DNA from: Arthrobacter sp. U41
GTDB lineage: Bacteria > Actinomycetota > Actinomycetes > Actinomycetales > Micrococcaceae
Assembly: GCF_001750145.1 (NCBI RefSeq)
Contig: NZ_CP015732.1
Coordinates: forward strand, 1,550,001-1,614,000
Reading direction: 5' to 3'
Length of the DNA stretch: 64,000 nt
Shown here: positions 42,175-51,193 of the stretch, piece by piece
How the letters are laid out: the number at the start of each line of letters is the position of its first letter
Position numbering within the stretch: the stretch's first letter is position 1
The notes under the pieces: generated by a model
The model's database searches: none
What the model saw: the letters and a program-made list of their open reading frames with translations, nothing else
Told to the model about the DNA's origin: nothing
Position numbers and translations under genes: made by a program

Positions 42175-42969
42175 ATGGCCGCCCTTGCCCTGCCGCTGCC
42201 CCGCGGACACAGCATCGACCGGATCGCCGTCGTGCTGCCCGCCCACAATGAGGAAGAGCACCTCGGCCGCGCCCTGCAGGCCGTGCAGCGCGCCGCCGAC
42301 GCCCTGCGCCGGCTCCGGCCCGCAGTGGACATCCACGTGACCGTGGTGCTGGACAGCTGCACCGACGGCTCCGCCGCCATCACGGCCCGCTACGCCGCGG
42401 CAGACCCGCGCTTCAGCGGCCTCGAAGTGTCCTTCCGCAACACCGGAGCCAGCCGTGCGGCCGGCATCCGGGCCGCCGGCATCGGACCATCCCGACGGAG
42501 ACCGCCCGGCAAACGCTGGACGCCCCCGCCGTGGGCTGGACGGACCTGGCTTGCCAACACGGACGCGGACTCGCAGGTTCCGGAAAACTGGCTGCTCCGC
42601 CAGCTGGAATTCGCCGAGGCCGGAGCCGACGCCGTGCTGGGCTCGGTGGAGCCGGACCCCGCCGGCATGGACCCGGAGCTGCTCCGGCGGTGGCTGGAAC
42701 GGCATCCCTTCGAGGAGGACCACCCGCACGTCTACGGGGCCAACTTCGGAGTCAGGGCCTCTGCCTACCTGGCCGCCGGAGGCTTCCCGAAGCTCGCCTC
42801 CCACGAGGACCGGACCCTGGTGCAGAGCCTCCGCAACCGTGCCTTCACTGTCACGGCCACGGACAGTATGCGCGTGCTGACCTCGGGCCGGATCCACGCC
42901 CGCGCGCCGCACGGCTTCGGCGCCTACCTCCGGACGCTGGGACGGCGCCGGCCGCCCGCGGTCGACTGA
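42175..42969 (+). CDS. Family 2 glycosyltransferase
   Basis: A 264-residue GT-A enzyme. It has the GT2 opening RIAVVLPAHNEEEHLGRAL (about 16-34), VVLDSCTDGS (about 57-66), the metal-binding DxD as NTDADSQVPENWL (about 125-137) and an acidic segment near SHEDRTLVQSL (about 210-220). There is no membrane domain, so it is a soluble or peripheral transferase. A Pro/Arg insert (about 104-120) precedes DxD. It is third in the coupled operon from 39642. Donor and acceptor are unknown. Confidence 0.85.
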   Translation: MAALALPLPRGHSIDRIAVVLPAHNEEEHLGRALQAVQRAADALRRLRPAVDIHVTVVLDSCTDGSAAITARYAAADPRFSGLEVSFRNTGASRAAGIRAAGIGPSRRRPPGKRWTPPPWAGRTWLANTDADSQVPENWLLRQLEFAEAGADAVLGSVEPDPAGMDPELLRRWLERHPFEEDHPHVYGANFGVRASAYLAAGGFPKLASHEDRTLVQSLRNRAFTVTATDSMRVLTSGRIHARAPHGFGAYLRTLGRRRPPAVD

Positions 42970-42972
42970 CGC

Positions 42973-42995
42973 GGACCGGCACCGGCGACCGGTCC
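42973..42995 (+). terminator. Hairpin after the glycosyltransferase gene
   Basis: GGACCGG, a 9-nt loop and CCGGTCC, starting 3 nt after the stop. No clear T-tract follows, so it is a modest candidate for the end of the 39642-42969 operon. Confidence 0.4.
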
Positions 42996-43149
42996 AGGCC
43001 CCGGAGGGCCAGCCTGCACCGCTGCTGTGCCCAATCGGCCGGCTCGCACGGCTCAAAGGCCGGCCATCCCACCATTTGATTCCAGGCCGGCGTCGCAGCC
43101 TGGCAGTGGCGCCGGACTCGGAAATCAGCAGCGGCGCTACAGGATGGAG

Positions 43150-44376
43150 CTACTTCGCCTGAAGCGCCGGACTCGAAGGGGTTCCCTGCCCGCTGAGACT
43201 CTGCTCAGCCAGGTATGCGAACAGCGAACGGATGCCGAAGTCCCATGGCGGCAGCTCTTCCGCGACGCCGGTGGTGTTCACCAGGGCACCCAGGTGCGGG
43301 CTGCTGATGGTCACCACGTCACTGGGATGGTGGGTGAAGCCGAGCCCCGAGGTGTCGCGGTCCTGCTTGGGGGCGAATAGTGTGCCGGTGAACAGTGCGA
43401 AACCGTCCGGGTACTGGTGGTGCGAACCGTACGTGGCAGCAACCAGATCCTCGAAGGGACGGCTGATGCGGGACACGCTGTTCCGGCCCTCCAACACGTA
43501 GCCGTCCTCGCCGGCAACGGTCAGGCTGATCTCCTCGGTGCGCAGCGTCTCCACGCTGAAGGGACCATCGAACAGCCGGATGAACGGGCCCAGCGCGCTG
43601 GACGCGTTATTGTCTTTGGCCTTGCCCAGCAGCAGCGCGCTGCGGCCCTCCACGTCGCGCAGGTTGACGTCGTTGCCCAGCGTGGCCCCGCGGAGGTTCC
43701 CTCGTGAGTCCGCAATCAGCACCAGCTCCGGTTCCGGGTTGTTCCACGAAGAGAACGTCGGAATGCCGATCCGGGAGCCGAAACCGACCGACGACAGCAC
43801 CGGGGCCTTGGTGAAGACCTCGGGGTCCGGCCCGATCCCCACCTCGAGGTACTGCGACCACATGCCCTGCTCGATCAATACTTCCTTGGCATGGGCAGCC
43901 TCCGGCGACCCGGGACGAAGGCCGCCGATGTGCCCGCCCAGCGCCAGGGCCACTTGTTCGCGGACTGCCGCGCCCCGGGTGGCGTCCCCGGCACAGCGCT
44001 CCTCGATGACGCGCTCAACCATGCTGTCCACGAACGTGACGCCGCAGGCCTTCACCACCTGCAGGTCGATGGGGGCCAGGAGGAACGGCCGGAGACCGTC
44101 CTGCACCAAGGACGCGCCCACCAGCTCGTCCAGCTGCCAGCGCGGAACATCTCCGGCCTGAGCCAGGACGGTCAGCGGATCGGCGTGGTCCAGCAGCTCG
44201 GAGACGGTGGAGACAAGGTGCGTGAGGTCGACGACGCCTGCACCGGTCCCGCCGTTCGATGTCACTGCGACCACGCGGGGCCCGCCGGACTCCGGATCCC
44301 AGACCCGGCCGACCCAATGCCCGGACGCGTAATCTGCCGGCAGGATGTCGGCGGCAGCTGAAGAAGTCGCCGCCAT
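43150..44376 (-). CDS. Fumarylacetoacetate hydrolase-family enzyme, probable 2-keto-3-deoxyaldonate dehydratase
   Basis: A 408-residue FAH-superfamily protein with an extra N-terminal region. Conserved features: FSVETLRTEEISLTV, GRNSVSRISRPFEDLV, and the metal-site region FGSRIGIPTFSSWNNPEPELVLIADSRGNLRGATLGNDVNLRDVEGRSALLLGKAKDNNASSALGP (split here by eye into catalytic and metal parts). The long N-terminal extension is typical of FAH dehydratases that turn 2-keto-3-deoxypentonate into 2-oxoglutarate semialdehyde. The next gene upstream makes exactly the enzyme for that product. A 2,4-diketo-3-deoxyaldonate hydrolase is the alternative. The ATG at 44376 has GAAGG upstream; it lies 1 nt from the dehydrogenase stop. 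Confidence 0.8.
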   Translation of the reverse strand: MAATSSAAADILPADYASGHWVGRVWDPESGGPRVVAVTSNGGTGAGVVDLTHLVSTVSELLDHADPLTVLAQAGDVPRWQLDELVGASLVQDGLRPFLLAPIDLQVVKACGVTFVDSMVERVIEERCAGDATRGAAVREQVALALGGHIGGLRPGSPEAAHAKEVLIEQGMWSQYLEVGIGPDPEVFTKAPVLSSVGFGSRIGIPTFSSWNNPEPELVLIADSRGNLRGATLGNDVNLRDVEGRSALLLGKAKDNNASSALGPFIRLFDGPFSVETLRTEEISLTVAGEDGYVLEGRNSVSRISRPFEDLVAATYGSHHQYPDGFALFTGTLFAPKQDRDTSGLGFTHHPSDVVTISSPHLGALVNTTGVAEELPPWDFGIRSLFAYLAEQSLSGQGTPSSPALQAK

Positions 44377-44377
44377 C

Positions 44378-45922
44378 TCATTCACCTTCCCTGCTGGTAG
44401 GAGAAGCAGCCGGAGCGCCGGGACCCGGAGCCGGTTTCCACACTCCGTCCACCCTGCGGGTGATGCCCCACGGGTTGCCGTCCCGCAGGGCGGGAGGCAG
44501 CTGCGGTTCGGGGAAGGAGTCGTACGCCACCGGCCGCACAAAGCGTCCGACGGCGGCAGTCCCCACCGAGGTGGTGCCCGCAGCCGTTGTGGCCGGGTAG
44601 GGTCCGCCGTGCTGCTGCGCGTAGCTGACCGTGACGCCGGTAGGCCAGGCATTCCAGAGCAGACGTCCGGTCTTCTCCCGAAGGACAGTGATCAGTTCCG
44701 CCAGCTCCTCGTCGGGTTCGGCCTGCACGGTGGCGGTCAGCTGGCCTTCCAGCAACCGGGCAAGCTCTGTCAGGTCCGATCCGGGCGGGTACCGGATCAG
44801 CAGCGTGGCCGGGCCGAACATCTCCTGCGCCAGCAACGCCGGATTACTGGTCACTGCCTGCGCGGTGGTGGCCAGCACGGTGGGGCGCGGCGCTTCGGCC
44901 CGGTCGCCGGGGACCAGGACCTCAACGCCGTCGCTGCCGGCAAGGCCGGCCAGCGCCTGGTCGAAACCCTCGCGCAGCTTGGGGCTCAGCAGCGGGGCGC
45001 TGGGCTTGTCAGCGAGGTAGCCGCTCAAGGCGGTGCCGACGTCGTCCGCGTCAATGTCCGGGACGAACAGCAGTCCCGGCTTGGTGCAGAACTGCCCCAT
45101 GCCCATGGTGAAGGACCCGGCATAGCCGGAGAGGATCGCGTCCTTCCGTGCAGCCCAGGCCTTTTCAGTGACGAACACCGGGTTGATGCTGCCGAGTTCG
45201 CCGTAGAAGGGGATGGGCTCGGGGCGGCGGTTGGCGCGGTCGAACAATGTCCGGCCGCCGGCGCTGGAGCCGGTAAAGCCGATGGCCTTGACCAGCGGGT
45301 GGTCCACCAGGGTACCGGCAGCGGCACGGCCGGTGACCGTGGAGAACATGCCGGCGGGAGCGCCGGCGTCGGCCAGTGCCTGAACCACCACTTCGCCGGT
45401 CCGCAGGGCCAGCAGCAGGTGTCCTTCGTGGATTTTGTGCACGACGGCGCAGCCCGCGGCCAGCGCCGAGGCCGAGTCGCCGCCCATGACGCTGAAGGCG
45501 AAGGGGAAGTTGGAGGCGCCGAACACGCCCACCACCCCGAGCGGCACGTTGACTCGCCGGATATCCGGGCGGGGACCCATCCCCCAGTCCGGGTCGGCAT
45601 GATCGATGGTGGCGTCCAGGGGTTCGCCACGGAGCACTTCCCGGGCCAGGAGCCGAAGCTGGAAGACGGTGCGGCGCAGCTCAAAGCGGAGCCGGCCCTC
45701 GTCCAGATGGGTGTCCGTGATACCCAGGGCCACCAGCTCGTCGGCGCCGGTTTCGAGGCCGGCGGCCACTGCTTCCAGCCAGGAGGCGCGGGTGGCGGGA
45801 GCGGCGTCGCGGGACTGCTCGCAGGCCCGGTGGGCGGCCAGGATCTGCTGCGCCGCCTGTTCTGACGTGGTCTGTTCCATGGCGTTTGGGGTCGCCTCGA
45901 GGGCAGTCTTCGTGTTGCTCAT
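44378..45922 (-). CDS. 2-Oxoglutarate-semialdehyde-type aldehyde dehydrogenase
   Basis: A 514-residue NAD(P)+ aldehyde dehydrogenase. The catalytic cysteine is Cys279 in MGQFCTKPGLLF, the general-base Glu in FYGELGSINPVF (about 245-256), and the nucleotide-binding loop FTGSSAGGRTLF. The QFCTKPG form and the sequence GVVGVFGASNFPFAFSVMGGDSASALAAGC are those of 2-oxoglutarate-semialdehyde dehydrogenases (2,5-dioxovalerate dehydrogenase). It would oxidise the product of the FAH-family enzyme to 2-oxoglutarate. Its start overlaps the dehydratase stop by 1 nt (TGATG). Confidence 0.88.
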   Translation of the reverse strand: MSNTKTALEATPNAMEQTTSEQAAQQILAAHRACEQSRDAAPATRASWLEAVAAGLETGADELVALGITDTHLDEGRLRFELRRTVFQLRLLAREVLRGEPLDATIDHADPDWGMGPRPDIRRVNVPLGVVGVFGASNFPFAFSVMGGDSASALAAGCAVVHKIHEGHLLLALRTGEVVVQALADAGAPAGMFSTVTGRAAAGTLVDHPLVKAIGFTGSSAGGRTLFDRANRRPEPIPFYGELGSINPVFVTEKAWAARKDAILSGYAGSFTMGMGQFCTKPGLLFVPDIDADDVGTALSGYLADKPSAPLLSPKLREGFDQALAGLAGSDGVEVLVPGDRAEAPRPTVLATTAQAVTSNPALLAQEMFGPATLLIRYPPGSDLTELARLLEGQLTATVQAEPDEELAELITVLREKTGRLLWNAWPTGVTVSYAQQHGGPYPATTAAGTTSVGTAAVGRFVRPVAYDSFPEPQLPPALRDGNPWGITRRVDGVWKPAPGPGAPAASPTSREGE

Positions 45923-47250
45923 CAGCTCACTCCTGCGGTAACAGCGGCGCGGCCGCCGAGTTCCAGCCAGCCCTGGCCGGCGGGGAAGGTCCAGCGCTCC
46001 CGGGAGGCCGGGTGCATTTCCGCGCCGGAACCGGGCCGGCGCGGCGCGAGGTAGCGGCCGCCGTCGATCCTTACCGGCTCGGTGAAGTGCTCGTGGAGGT
46101 GGTCCACGTATTCGATCATGCGGTTGTCCATGGTGCCGGTGACGGCGGCGTAGTCGAAGAAGGAGAAGTGCTGCACCAGTTCGCAGAGGCCCACGCCGCC
46201 GGCGTGCGGGCAGACCGGGGTATCGAAGCGAGCAGCGAGCAGCAGGGTGGCCAGGTTTTCGTTGACGCCGGCCACGCGGGTGGAGTCAATCTGGACGACA
46301 TCGATCGCGCCGGCCTGCAGGAGCTGCTTGAAGACGATGCGGTTGGCGACGGCCTCGCCGGTTGCCACCTTGACGGGGGAGACGCCCTTGCGGATGTCGG
46401 CGTGGCCCAGGATGTCGTCCGTGCTGGTGGGTTCTTCGATCCACCAGGGGTTGTACTCGGCCAGAGCGTTGACCCAGTCGATGGCTTCTCCCACTTCCCA
46501 GCGCTGGTTGGCGTCGATGGCGATCCGGATGTCCGGGCCCACTGCTTCGCGGGCAAGACGCATGCGGCGGCGGTCCTCGTCGAGGCTTCCGCCCACCTTG
46601 AGCTTGATGAGTCCAAAGCCGTCTGCCACGGCCTCCTTGCTGAGCCGGACCAGCTTTTCGTCGCTGTAGCCCAGCCAGCCGGGGGAGGTGGTGTAGGCGG
46701 GGTAGCCGCTCTGCTGGAGCTCGGCGATGCGGGCTTCCTTTCCGGCGGCGCCGCGGCGCAGGATGTCCAGTGCGTCGGCCGGGGTGAGGGCGTTCTGGAT
46801 GTGGGTGAAATCGATCGCGCTGACAATCTCCTCCGGCTGCATTTCGGCCAGGAGCAGCCACAGGGGCTTGCGTTCGCGTTTGGCGCGCATGTCCCAGAGG
46901 GCGTTGATCAGGGCACCGCAGGCCATGTGGGAGACGCCCTTTTCCGGGCCGAGCCAGCGCAGCTGGGAGTCGTGAACCAGGCGGCGGGAGGCGGCGCCGA
47001 GGTCGTTGACCAGTTCGTCGGTGTCCCGGCCGATCAGCAGCCGGCCGTAGGATTCGATCGCCGCGGTGATGATCTCATTGCCGCGGCCGCAGGTGAACAC
47101 GAAGCCGTGGCCGCTTTCGCCGTCGTCCGCGGTGATGGTGACGTAGGCGGCGGAGTAGTCGGGGTCCACGTTGACGGCGTCGGAACCGTCCAGTTCCAGG
47201 GAGGTGGGGAACCTGACGTCCTGGGTGTTGACGGAGATGATTCGGGACAT
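45922..47250 (-). CDS. L-fuconate/D-arabinonate dehydratase-like enolase-superfamily enzyme
   Basis: A 442-residue mandelate racemase-group enzyme. Active-site residues line up with the characterised fuconate dehydratase: Lys216/Lys218 (LIKLKVGG), metal ligands Asp246 (AIDANQRW), Glu272/273 (WIEEPTS) and Glu299 (ATGEA), Asp322 (DSTRV) and His349 (CPHAGGVG). [16 protein letters not shown] and TSPGW are near-exact fuconate dehydratase features. Xanthomonas FucD also uses D-arabinonate, which would suit the downstream dehydrogenase. It removes water from the aldonate to give the 2-keto-3-deoxy acid. First enzyme after the TRAP genes in the operon. Confidence 0.88.
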   Translation of the reverse strand: MSRIISVNTQDVRFPTSLELDGSDAVNVDPDYSAAYVTITADDGESGHGFVFTCGRGNEIITAAIESYGRLLIGRDTDELVNDLGAASRRLVHDSQLRWLGPEKGVSHMACGALINALWDMRAKRERKPLWLLLAEMQPEEIVSAIDFTHIQNALTPADALDILRRGAAGKEARIAELQQSGYPAYTTSPGWLGYSDEKLVRLSKEAVADGFGLIKLKVGGSLDEDRRRMRLAREAVGPDIRIAIDANQRWEVGEAIDWVNALAEYNPWWIEEPTSTDDILGHADIRKGVSPVKVATGEAVANRIVFKQLLQAGAIDVVQIDSTRVAGVNENLATLLLAARFDTPVCPHAGGVGLCELVQHFSFFDYAAVTGTMDNRMIEYVDHLHEHFTEPVRIDGGRYLAPRRPGSGAEMHPASRERWTFPAGQGWLELGGRAAVTAGVS

Positions 47251-47271
47251 GGTGGTGAGCCTTTCAAAACG

Positions 47272-48552
47272 TTAGTGGAAACCCAGCAGCGTGGGCAGCC
47301 AGAGGCTGAGCGCGGGGACGAAGGTGATGATCACCAGGGTGGCGAGCATGGGAATGAAGAACGGCATAACGCCCTTGATGACCTTCGGAACGGGGACCTT
47401 GGTGACGCTGGAGAGGACAAAGAGCACCAGGCCCACGGGCGGGGTCAGCAGTCCGATGAGGAGGTTGAAGATGACCACGACGCCGAAGTGGATGGGGCTG
47501 AGGCCGAAGGTTTCGGCCACCGGGCCCAGCACCGGGACCAGGATCAGGATGGCGGCGGTGGGTTCCAAGACGCAGCCGATCACCAGCAGGAGCAGGTTGA
47601 CCAGAATCAGGAACACGATGGGGTGGTCGGTGAAGCCGAGTATAAAGTCCGCGGCGAGCTGGGGTGCCTGTTCGCGGGCCAGGACCCAGCCGAACAGTGA
47701 TGCCGCGGCCACGATCAGGAGCACGGAGCCGGATGTCTCCACCGAGCCGAGGAGGATGCGGTAGGTCTTGCGCCAGGTCAGGGACTTGTAGAGCAGCGCC
47801 AGGACGAAGATGTACAGCACGCCGATCCCGGAGGCTTCCGTGGGGGTGAAGATGCCGCTGAGGATTCCGCCGAGGATCACGACGCCGGCGCCGAATGCCG
47901 GCAGGGCGCCGAGCAGGGACTTGCCGCGCTGGCCCCAGGTGGAGCGGGGCATCACCAGGTGGTGCTGCTTGCGGGTGAGCCACCAGACCATGAAGCACAG
48001 GCATCCGATGAGGATCAGGGCCGGGACAATCCCGGCCATGAACAGTGCGCCCACGGAGACGCCGGCGGTGACGGCGTAGATGATCGCGGGGATGCTGGGC
48101 GGGATCATCGGGGCGATCAGCGAGGAGGCGCCGGTGATGCCTACGCCGAATTCCTCGGAGTAGCCGTGTTTCTTCATGGCCGGGACCTGGATCTTTCCCA
48201 TGGCGGCGGCGTCGGCGATGGCCGCCCCGCTCATCCAGGAGAATCCGAAGCTGGTGGCGATGTTGACGTAGCCGAGGCTGCCGCGGATGTGTCCCAGGTA
48301 GGCGACGGCTGCGGTGTAGAGGCGGTCCGAGACGCCGGAGACGTTGGCCACATTGCCGAGCAGGATGAAAAGGGGAACGGCCAGGATGGCGAAGTTGTTG
48401 ACGCCGGAGGTGGTCTGCTGGACGGCGATACCCAGGGTGGCGGACGGGTCAAGGACCACGTAGGCCAGGGCGGGGACCAGCAGGGCTATGGCCACCGGAA
48501 CACGCAGGGCCAGCAGGCCCAGGAGGGCGGCGAGCATGAGGGTAAGTGTCAT
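47272..48552 (-). CDS. TRAP transporter large permease (DctM type)
   Basis: A 426-residue membrane protein with about 12 segments, the ion-coupled transport subunit of a TRAP system. Typical sequences: FAILAVPLFILLGNVANVSGVSDRLY, TSFGFSWMSGAAIADAAAMGKI, and PMIPPSIPAIIYAV (the conserved PPS loop). Expected substrate is a sugar acid, given the operon. It starts 9 nt after the small permease and ends 21 nt before the dehydratase. Confidence 0.94.
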   Translation of the reverse strand: MTLTLMLAALLGLLALRVPVAIALLVPALAYVVLDPSATLGIAVQQTTSGVNNFAILAVPLFILLGNVANVSGVSDRLYTAAVAYLGHIRGSLGYVNIATSFGFSWMSGAAIADAAAMGKIQVPAMKKHGYSEEFGVGITGASSLIAPMIPPSIPAIIYAVTAGVSVGALFMAGIVPALILIGCLCFMVWWLTRKQHHLVMPRSTWGQRGKSLLGALPAFGAGVVILGGILSGIFTPTEASGIGVLYIFVLALLYKSLTWRKTYRILLGSVETSGSVLLIVAAASLFGWVLAREQAPQLAADFILGFTDHPIVFLILVNLLLLVIGCVLEPTAAILILVPVLGPVAETFGLSPIHFGVVVIFNLLIGLLTPPVGLVLFVLSSVTKVPVPKVIKGVMPFFIPMLATLVIITFVPALSLWLPTLLGFH

Positions 48553-48561
48553 TGCGGGTCC

Positions 48562-49155
48562 TCAGAAGGCTTCTTTTTCAAGGTTTTCCATGGCGCCGGG
48601 AACCTGGTCCGGGTGCTTCAGGTTGACGTAGGTGTTCAGCAGCCCGTGGATGAAAATCAGGGCGAAGCCGACCGCGGCGGCCGTGTAGACGACGCTCATG
48701 GGCAGCTGGGTGGCGGGTGCTTTCAGCCGTGCCGCCGTCAGCGCGAACTGGAGTCCGGCGTAGGCCATGGCGCCGGAAACCACCAGGACCACCAGCATGG
48801 CGAAGGAATCCATCACCAAAGCGGCGCGTTTGCCCAGCTTGGCGGCCAGAAGGTCCACGGTGACGTGGAGGCGGCGGGCCATCACGAAGCCGGCGCCGAT
48901 GAAGGTCAGCCACACCAGGGCAAACCGGGCGAGTTCCTCCGTCCAGGTCAGGGGGCTGGAGAAGATGTACCGGCTGGCCACCTGGCTTAGGACCAGGACG
49001 AAGACCAGGACCAGGAAACCGGCGGCCAGGATGCGTTCGGCATTGACCAGCGCCCGGACCGCGCGGCTCTTGGCCTCCAGGAAGTCGGGCTCGTCAGGAT
49101 GGTCCGGGACGGCGGGTACTGTCCGCGACGGTGCTTCGGTGAGTTCGCCTGTCAC
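48562..49155 (-). CDS. TRAP transporter small permease (DctQ type)
   Basis: A 197-residue protein with four membrane helices after a polar N-terminal tail of about 40 residues. RYIFSSPLTWTEELARFALVWLTFIGAGFVMARRLHVTVDLL is the DctQ family core. Start overlaps the binding-protein stop by 4 nt (ATGA). It pairs with the large permease. Confidence 0.92.
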   Translation of the reverse strand: MTGELTEAPSRTVPAVPDHPDEPDFLEAKSRAVRALVNAERILAAGFLVLVFVLVLSQVASRYIFSSPLTWTEELARFALVWLTFIGAGFVMARRLHVTVDLLAAKLGKRAALVMDSFAMLVVLVVSGAMAYAGLQFALTAARLKAPATQLPMSVVYTAAAVGFALIFIHGLLNTYVNLKHPDQVPGAMENLEKEAF

Positions 49156-50189
49156 TTGCTGGCCTGGATTTCCTTGTAGAGCTCGCCCCAGGAAACCTGG
49201 CCGGGCAGGGCCTCGCGGGCCTGGTCCATGAATGCTGCGCGATCCACGTCCTCATTGACCTTGATGCTGCCATCCTGCTTCCACTTGGCCAGCGTGTCCT
49301 TCTCCGCGGTTTCCACACATTCGCGGACACTGGCGGCGGCGGCATCCATGGCCTTGTCCAGGGCGGTCTGCTGGGATTCATCCAGGGAGTCGAAGATGGA
49401 GGCGCTGGTGACCACGTTGACGGCCTGGACCAGGTGCCCGGTGAGGCTGACGTAGTCCTGGACCTCGTTGAACTTGGCGGTGGCGATGGTGGGGATCGGG
49501 TTTTCCTGAGCATCGATCACGCCCTGCTGCAGGCCCAGGTAGACCTCGCCGAGGGCCATCGGGGTGGCGGTGCCTCCCATGATCTTGGTATTGAGCATGT
49601 ACTGCGGGGCGTCCGGAGTGCGGATTTTGAGGCCCTTCATGTCCTCCGGGGTGTTGATGGGTTTGTTCGAGGTGACGTGGCGGGTGCCGTAGTACCAGCC
49701 GGAGAGGACCTGGAGGCCGGACTCGTCCTTGAGGTCCGAGTAGATTTTCTGCATCGTGTCGCCTTCCAGGGTCTTGGCGAAATGGTCCACGCTTTCGAAC
49801 AGGTAGGCGCCGTCCAGGACCGCCGCCGGTTCATGCCAGACGCCCAGGAAAGAGGGGCCGGCGATGGACATGTCCAGCGCTCCGCTGGCCACCTGCTCCA
49901 GGGCCTGGGCCTCGCTGCCCAACTGGCCTCCGGGGAAGCTCTTGACCGTGATGCCGCTGCCAGCCAGTTTCTCCGTGAGGGTTGTGACGCCGCACTTTTC
50001 CACGGGGTGGCCCGCGTCGTAGACGTGTGCGAGTTTGAGGGTGCGGCCTTCGCCGGCGGCGGAGGCGGCCTCGCTCTTCTTGCTGGCGTCCACAGGCCCG
50101 CCGACGCCGCAGCTCGCCAGGGTCAGGGCGGCAGCGGCAGCCAGGGAAAGCTGGACGCCGCGGTAGATTCTGCTGGTGGTTTTATTCAT
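49152..50189 (-). CDS. TRAP transporter solute-binding lipoprotein (DctP type)
   Basis: A 345-residue extracellular binding protein. Signal peptide with lipobox LTLASC (Cys about 27), then the mature protein opens RTLKLAHVYDAGHPVEKCGVT. GLKIRTPDAPQYML holds the conserved arginine that pairs with the carboxylate of the substrate, and TPMALGEVYLGLQQGVIDAQENP is a DctP landmark. It captures an organic acid, here probably an aldonate. First gene of the six-gene operon; GntR diverges upstream. Confidence 0.94.
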   Translation of the reverse strand: MNKTTSRIYRGVQLSLAAAAALTLASCGVGGPVDASKKSEAASAAGEGRTLKLAHVYDAGHPVEKCGVTTLTEKLAGSGITVKSFPGGQLGSEAQALEQVASGALDMSIAGPSFLGVWHEPAAVLDGAYLFESVDHFAKTLEGDTMQKIYSDLKDESGLQVLSGWYYGTRHVTSNKPINTPEDMKGLKIRTPDAPQYMLNTKIMGGTATPMALGEVYLGLQQGVIDAQENPIPTIATAKFNEVQDYVSLTGHLVQAVNVVTSASIFDSLDESQQTALDKAMDAAAASVRECVETAEKDTLAKWKQDGSIKVNEDVDRAAFMDQAREALPGQVSWGELYKEIQASK

Positions 50190-50279
50190 GGCGGTTCTCC
50201 TTTGAACGGGGATGGATCGAGAGGCTTTCGGGTGCTCTGGGCTGCAAGGGCCCTGCCCGGCCCGGCGAATTCCGAAGAA

Positions 50280-50305
50280 ATATAGGATTCGTGAAAAAAC
50301 TATAT
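50280..50305. promoter_or_regulatory. AT-rich inverted repeat between the TRAP operon and gntR
   Basis: ATATAG (50280-50285) and CTATAT (50300-50305), 14 bp apart, in the AT-richest part of the window and between divergent genes. TATATT on the minus strand and TATATGAT on the plus strand are -10 candidates, so both promoters may overlap the site. Binding of the GntR product is inferred from position. Confidence 0.45.
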
Positions 50306-50362
50306 ATGATGAAGTTCACATTGCAAGCGCGGTGTGGAAAGTTCTTGAGAAAGGGTTGCGAC

Positions 50363-51079
50363 GTGGCAATCTCAGCAGAGCTGCGGAGGCAGCGGCCGGC
50401 CGGCGGCGTCTATGAGGCGCTCAAGGAGCAGATCCTGGACAACAGGATCCCGCCGGGCACCAAGGTCAATATCGACGGCGTCGCCCGCGAGCTGGGCGTC
50501 TCACCGACGCCGGTGCGGGAAGCCCTGCAGCGGCTCCAGGGGGACAACCTCGTGGTGGCCACCTCCGGGCGCGGGTACAGCACGACGGCCCTGCTCGACG
50601 CCGGCGGGCTGCGGGATCTCTTCGAGTTCCGGCTGCTCGTTGAACCCTGGGCGGCGCGCACCGCTGCCGTGGACCGGCTGGACAATCCAGCGCGCCGGCT
50701 CGACGTCGAGCTGGCGGACTTCCGGGAGCGCAGCCGTTCCGGCGGGGATATCCGGCAGGACCTCGTCACCCACGACACCTCGTTCCACGAGCAGATCCTG
50801 GGGGCCTCCGGCAACGGCGTGATCCGCAACGCGTTTGGCCAGACGCACTGCCACCTGCACCTGTTCCGGCTTTATCCGGCCGACGTGGACGGAACCCTCA
50901 CCATCGAAGAACACGGGCACGTGTGGGAAGCCATCCGCGACTGTGATCCGGCCCGGGCCGAGGACGCCATGTACCGGCACCTTACCGCCGCCTATCGCCG
51001 CTTTGCCGAAGCGTTCGACGGCGGCAGTGCAGCCGGGCTGGGAGCGCGGCGGGCGCCGCGGATGGCGGATGTGGGGTAG
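50363..51079 (+). CDS. GntR-family (FadR subfamily) regulator
   Basis: A 238-residue repressor with an N-terminal winged helix (about 14-75; GGVYEALKEQILDNRIPPGTKVNIDGVARELGVSPTPVREALQRLQGD) and an FCD-type ligand domain (about 90-220, with HDTSFHEQILGASGN). FCD proteins usually sense organic acids, which fits control of the divergent TRAP/aldonate operon. GTG at 50363 is chosen because AAAGGG lies about 7 nt upstream and the conserved region begins just after; the longer frame from 50291 starts inside the AT-rich promoter. Confidence 0.88.
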   Translation: MAISAELRRQRPAGGVYEALKEQILDNRIPPGTKVNIDGVARELGVSPTPVREALQRLQGDNLVVATSGRGYSTTALLDAGGLRDLFEFRLLVEPWAARTAAVDRLDNPARRLDVELADFRERSRSGGDIRQDLVTHDTSFHEQILGASGNGVIRNAFGQTHCHLHLFRLYPADVDGTLTIEEHGHVWEAIRDCDPARAEDAMYRHLTAAYRRFAEAFDGGSAAGLGARRAPRMADVG

Positions 51080-51193
51080 GGGTTGTGGGTGCGGCGTGGG
51101 TTCTCGGTTATGAGCCGTTTCGCACGTCGTTGGCTGCAGCTCGATGGGTACGACGTAATTCTTGTCAGGCCGGCTTGACGGCGTCGCCCCGCC

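Noticed and set aside
39642..42969. Nod factor-type symbiosis genes
   Set aside because: Activities are similar in kind, but the deacetylase is PIG-L not NodB, GT2 lacks a chitin synthase membrane domain and no NodA is present.
50291..50362. Longer N-terminus for the GntR regulator
   Set aside because: Would start inside the AT-rich promoter region without a ribosome-binding site; GTG 50363 fits better.
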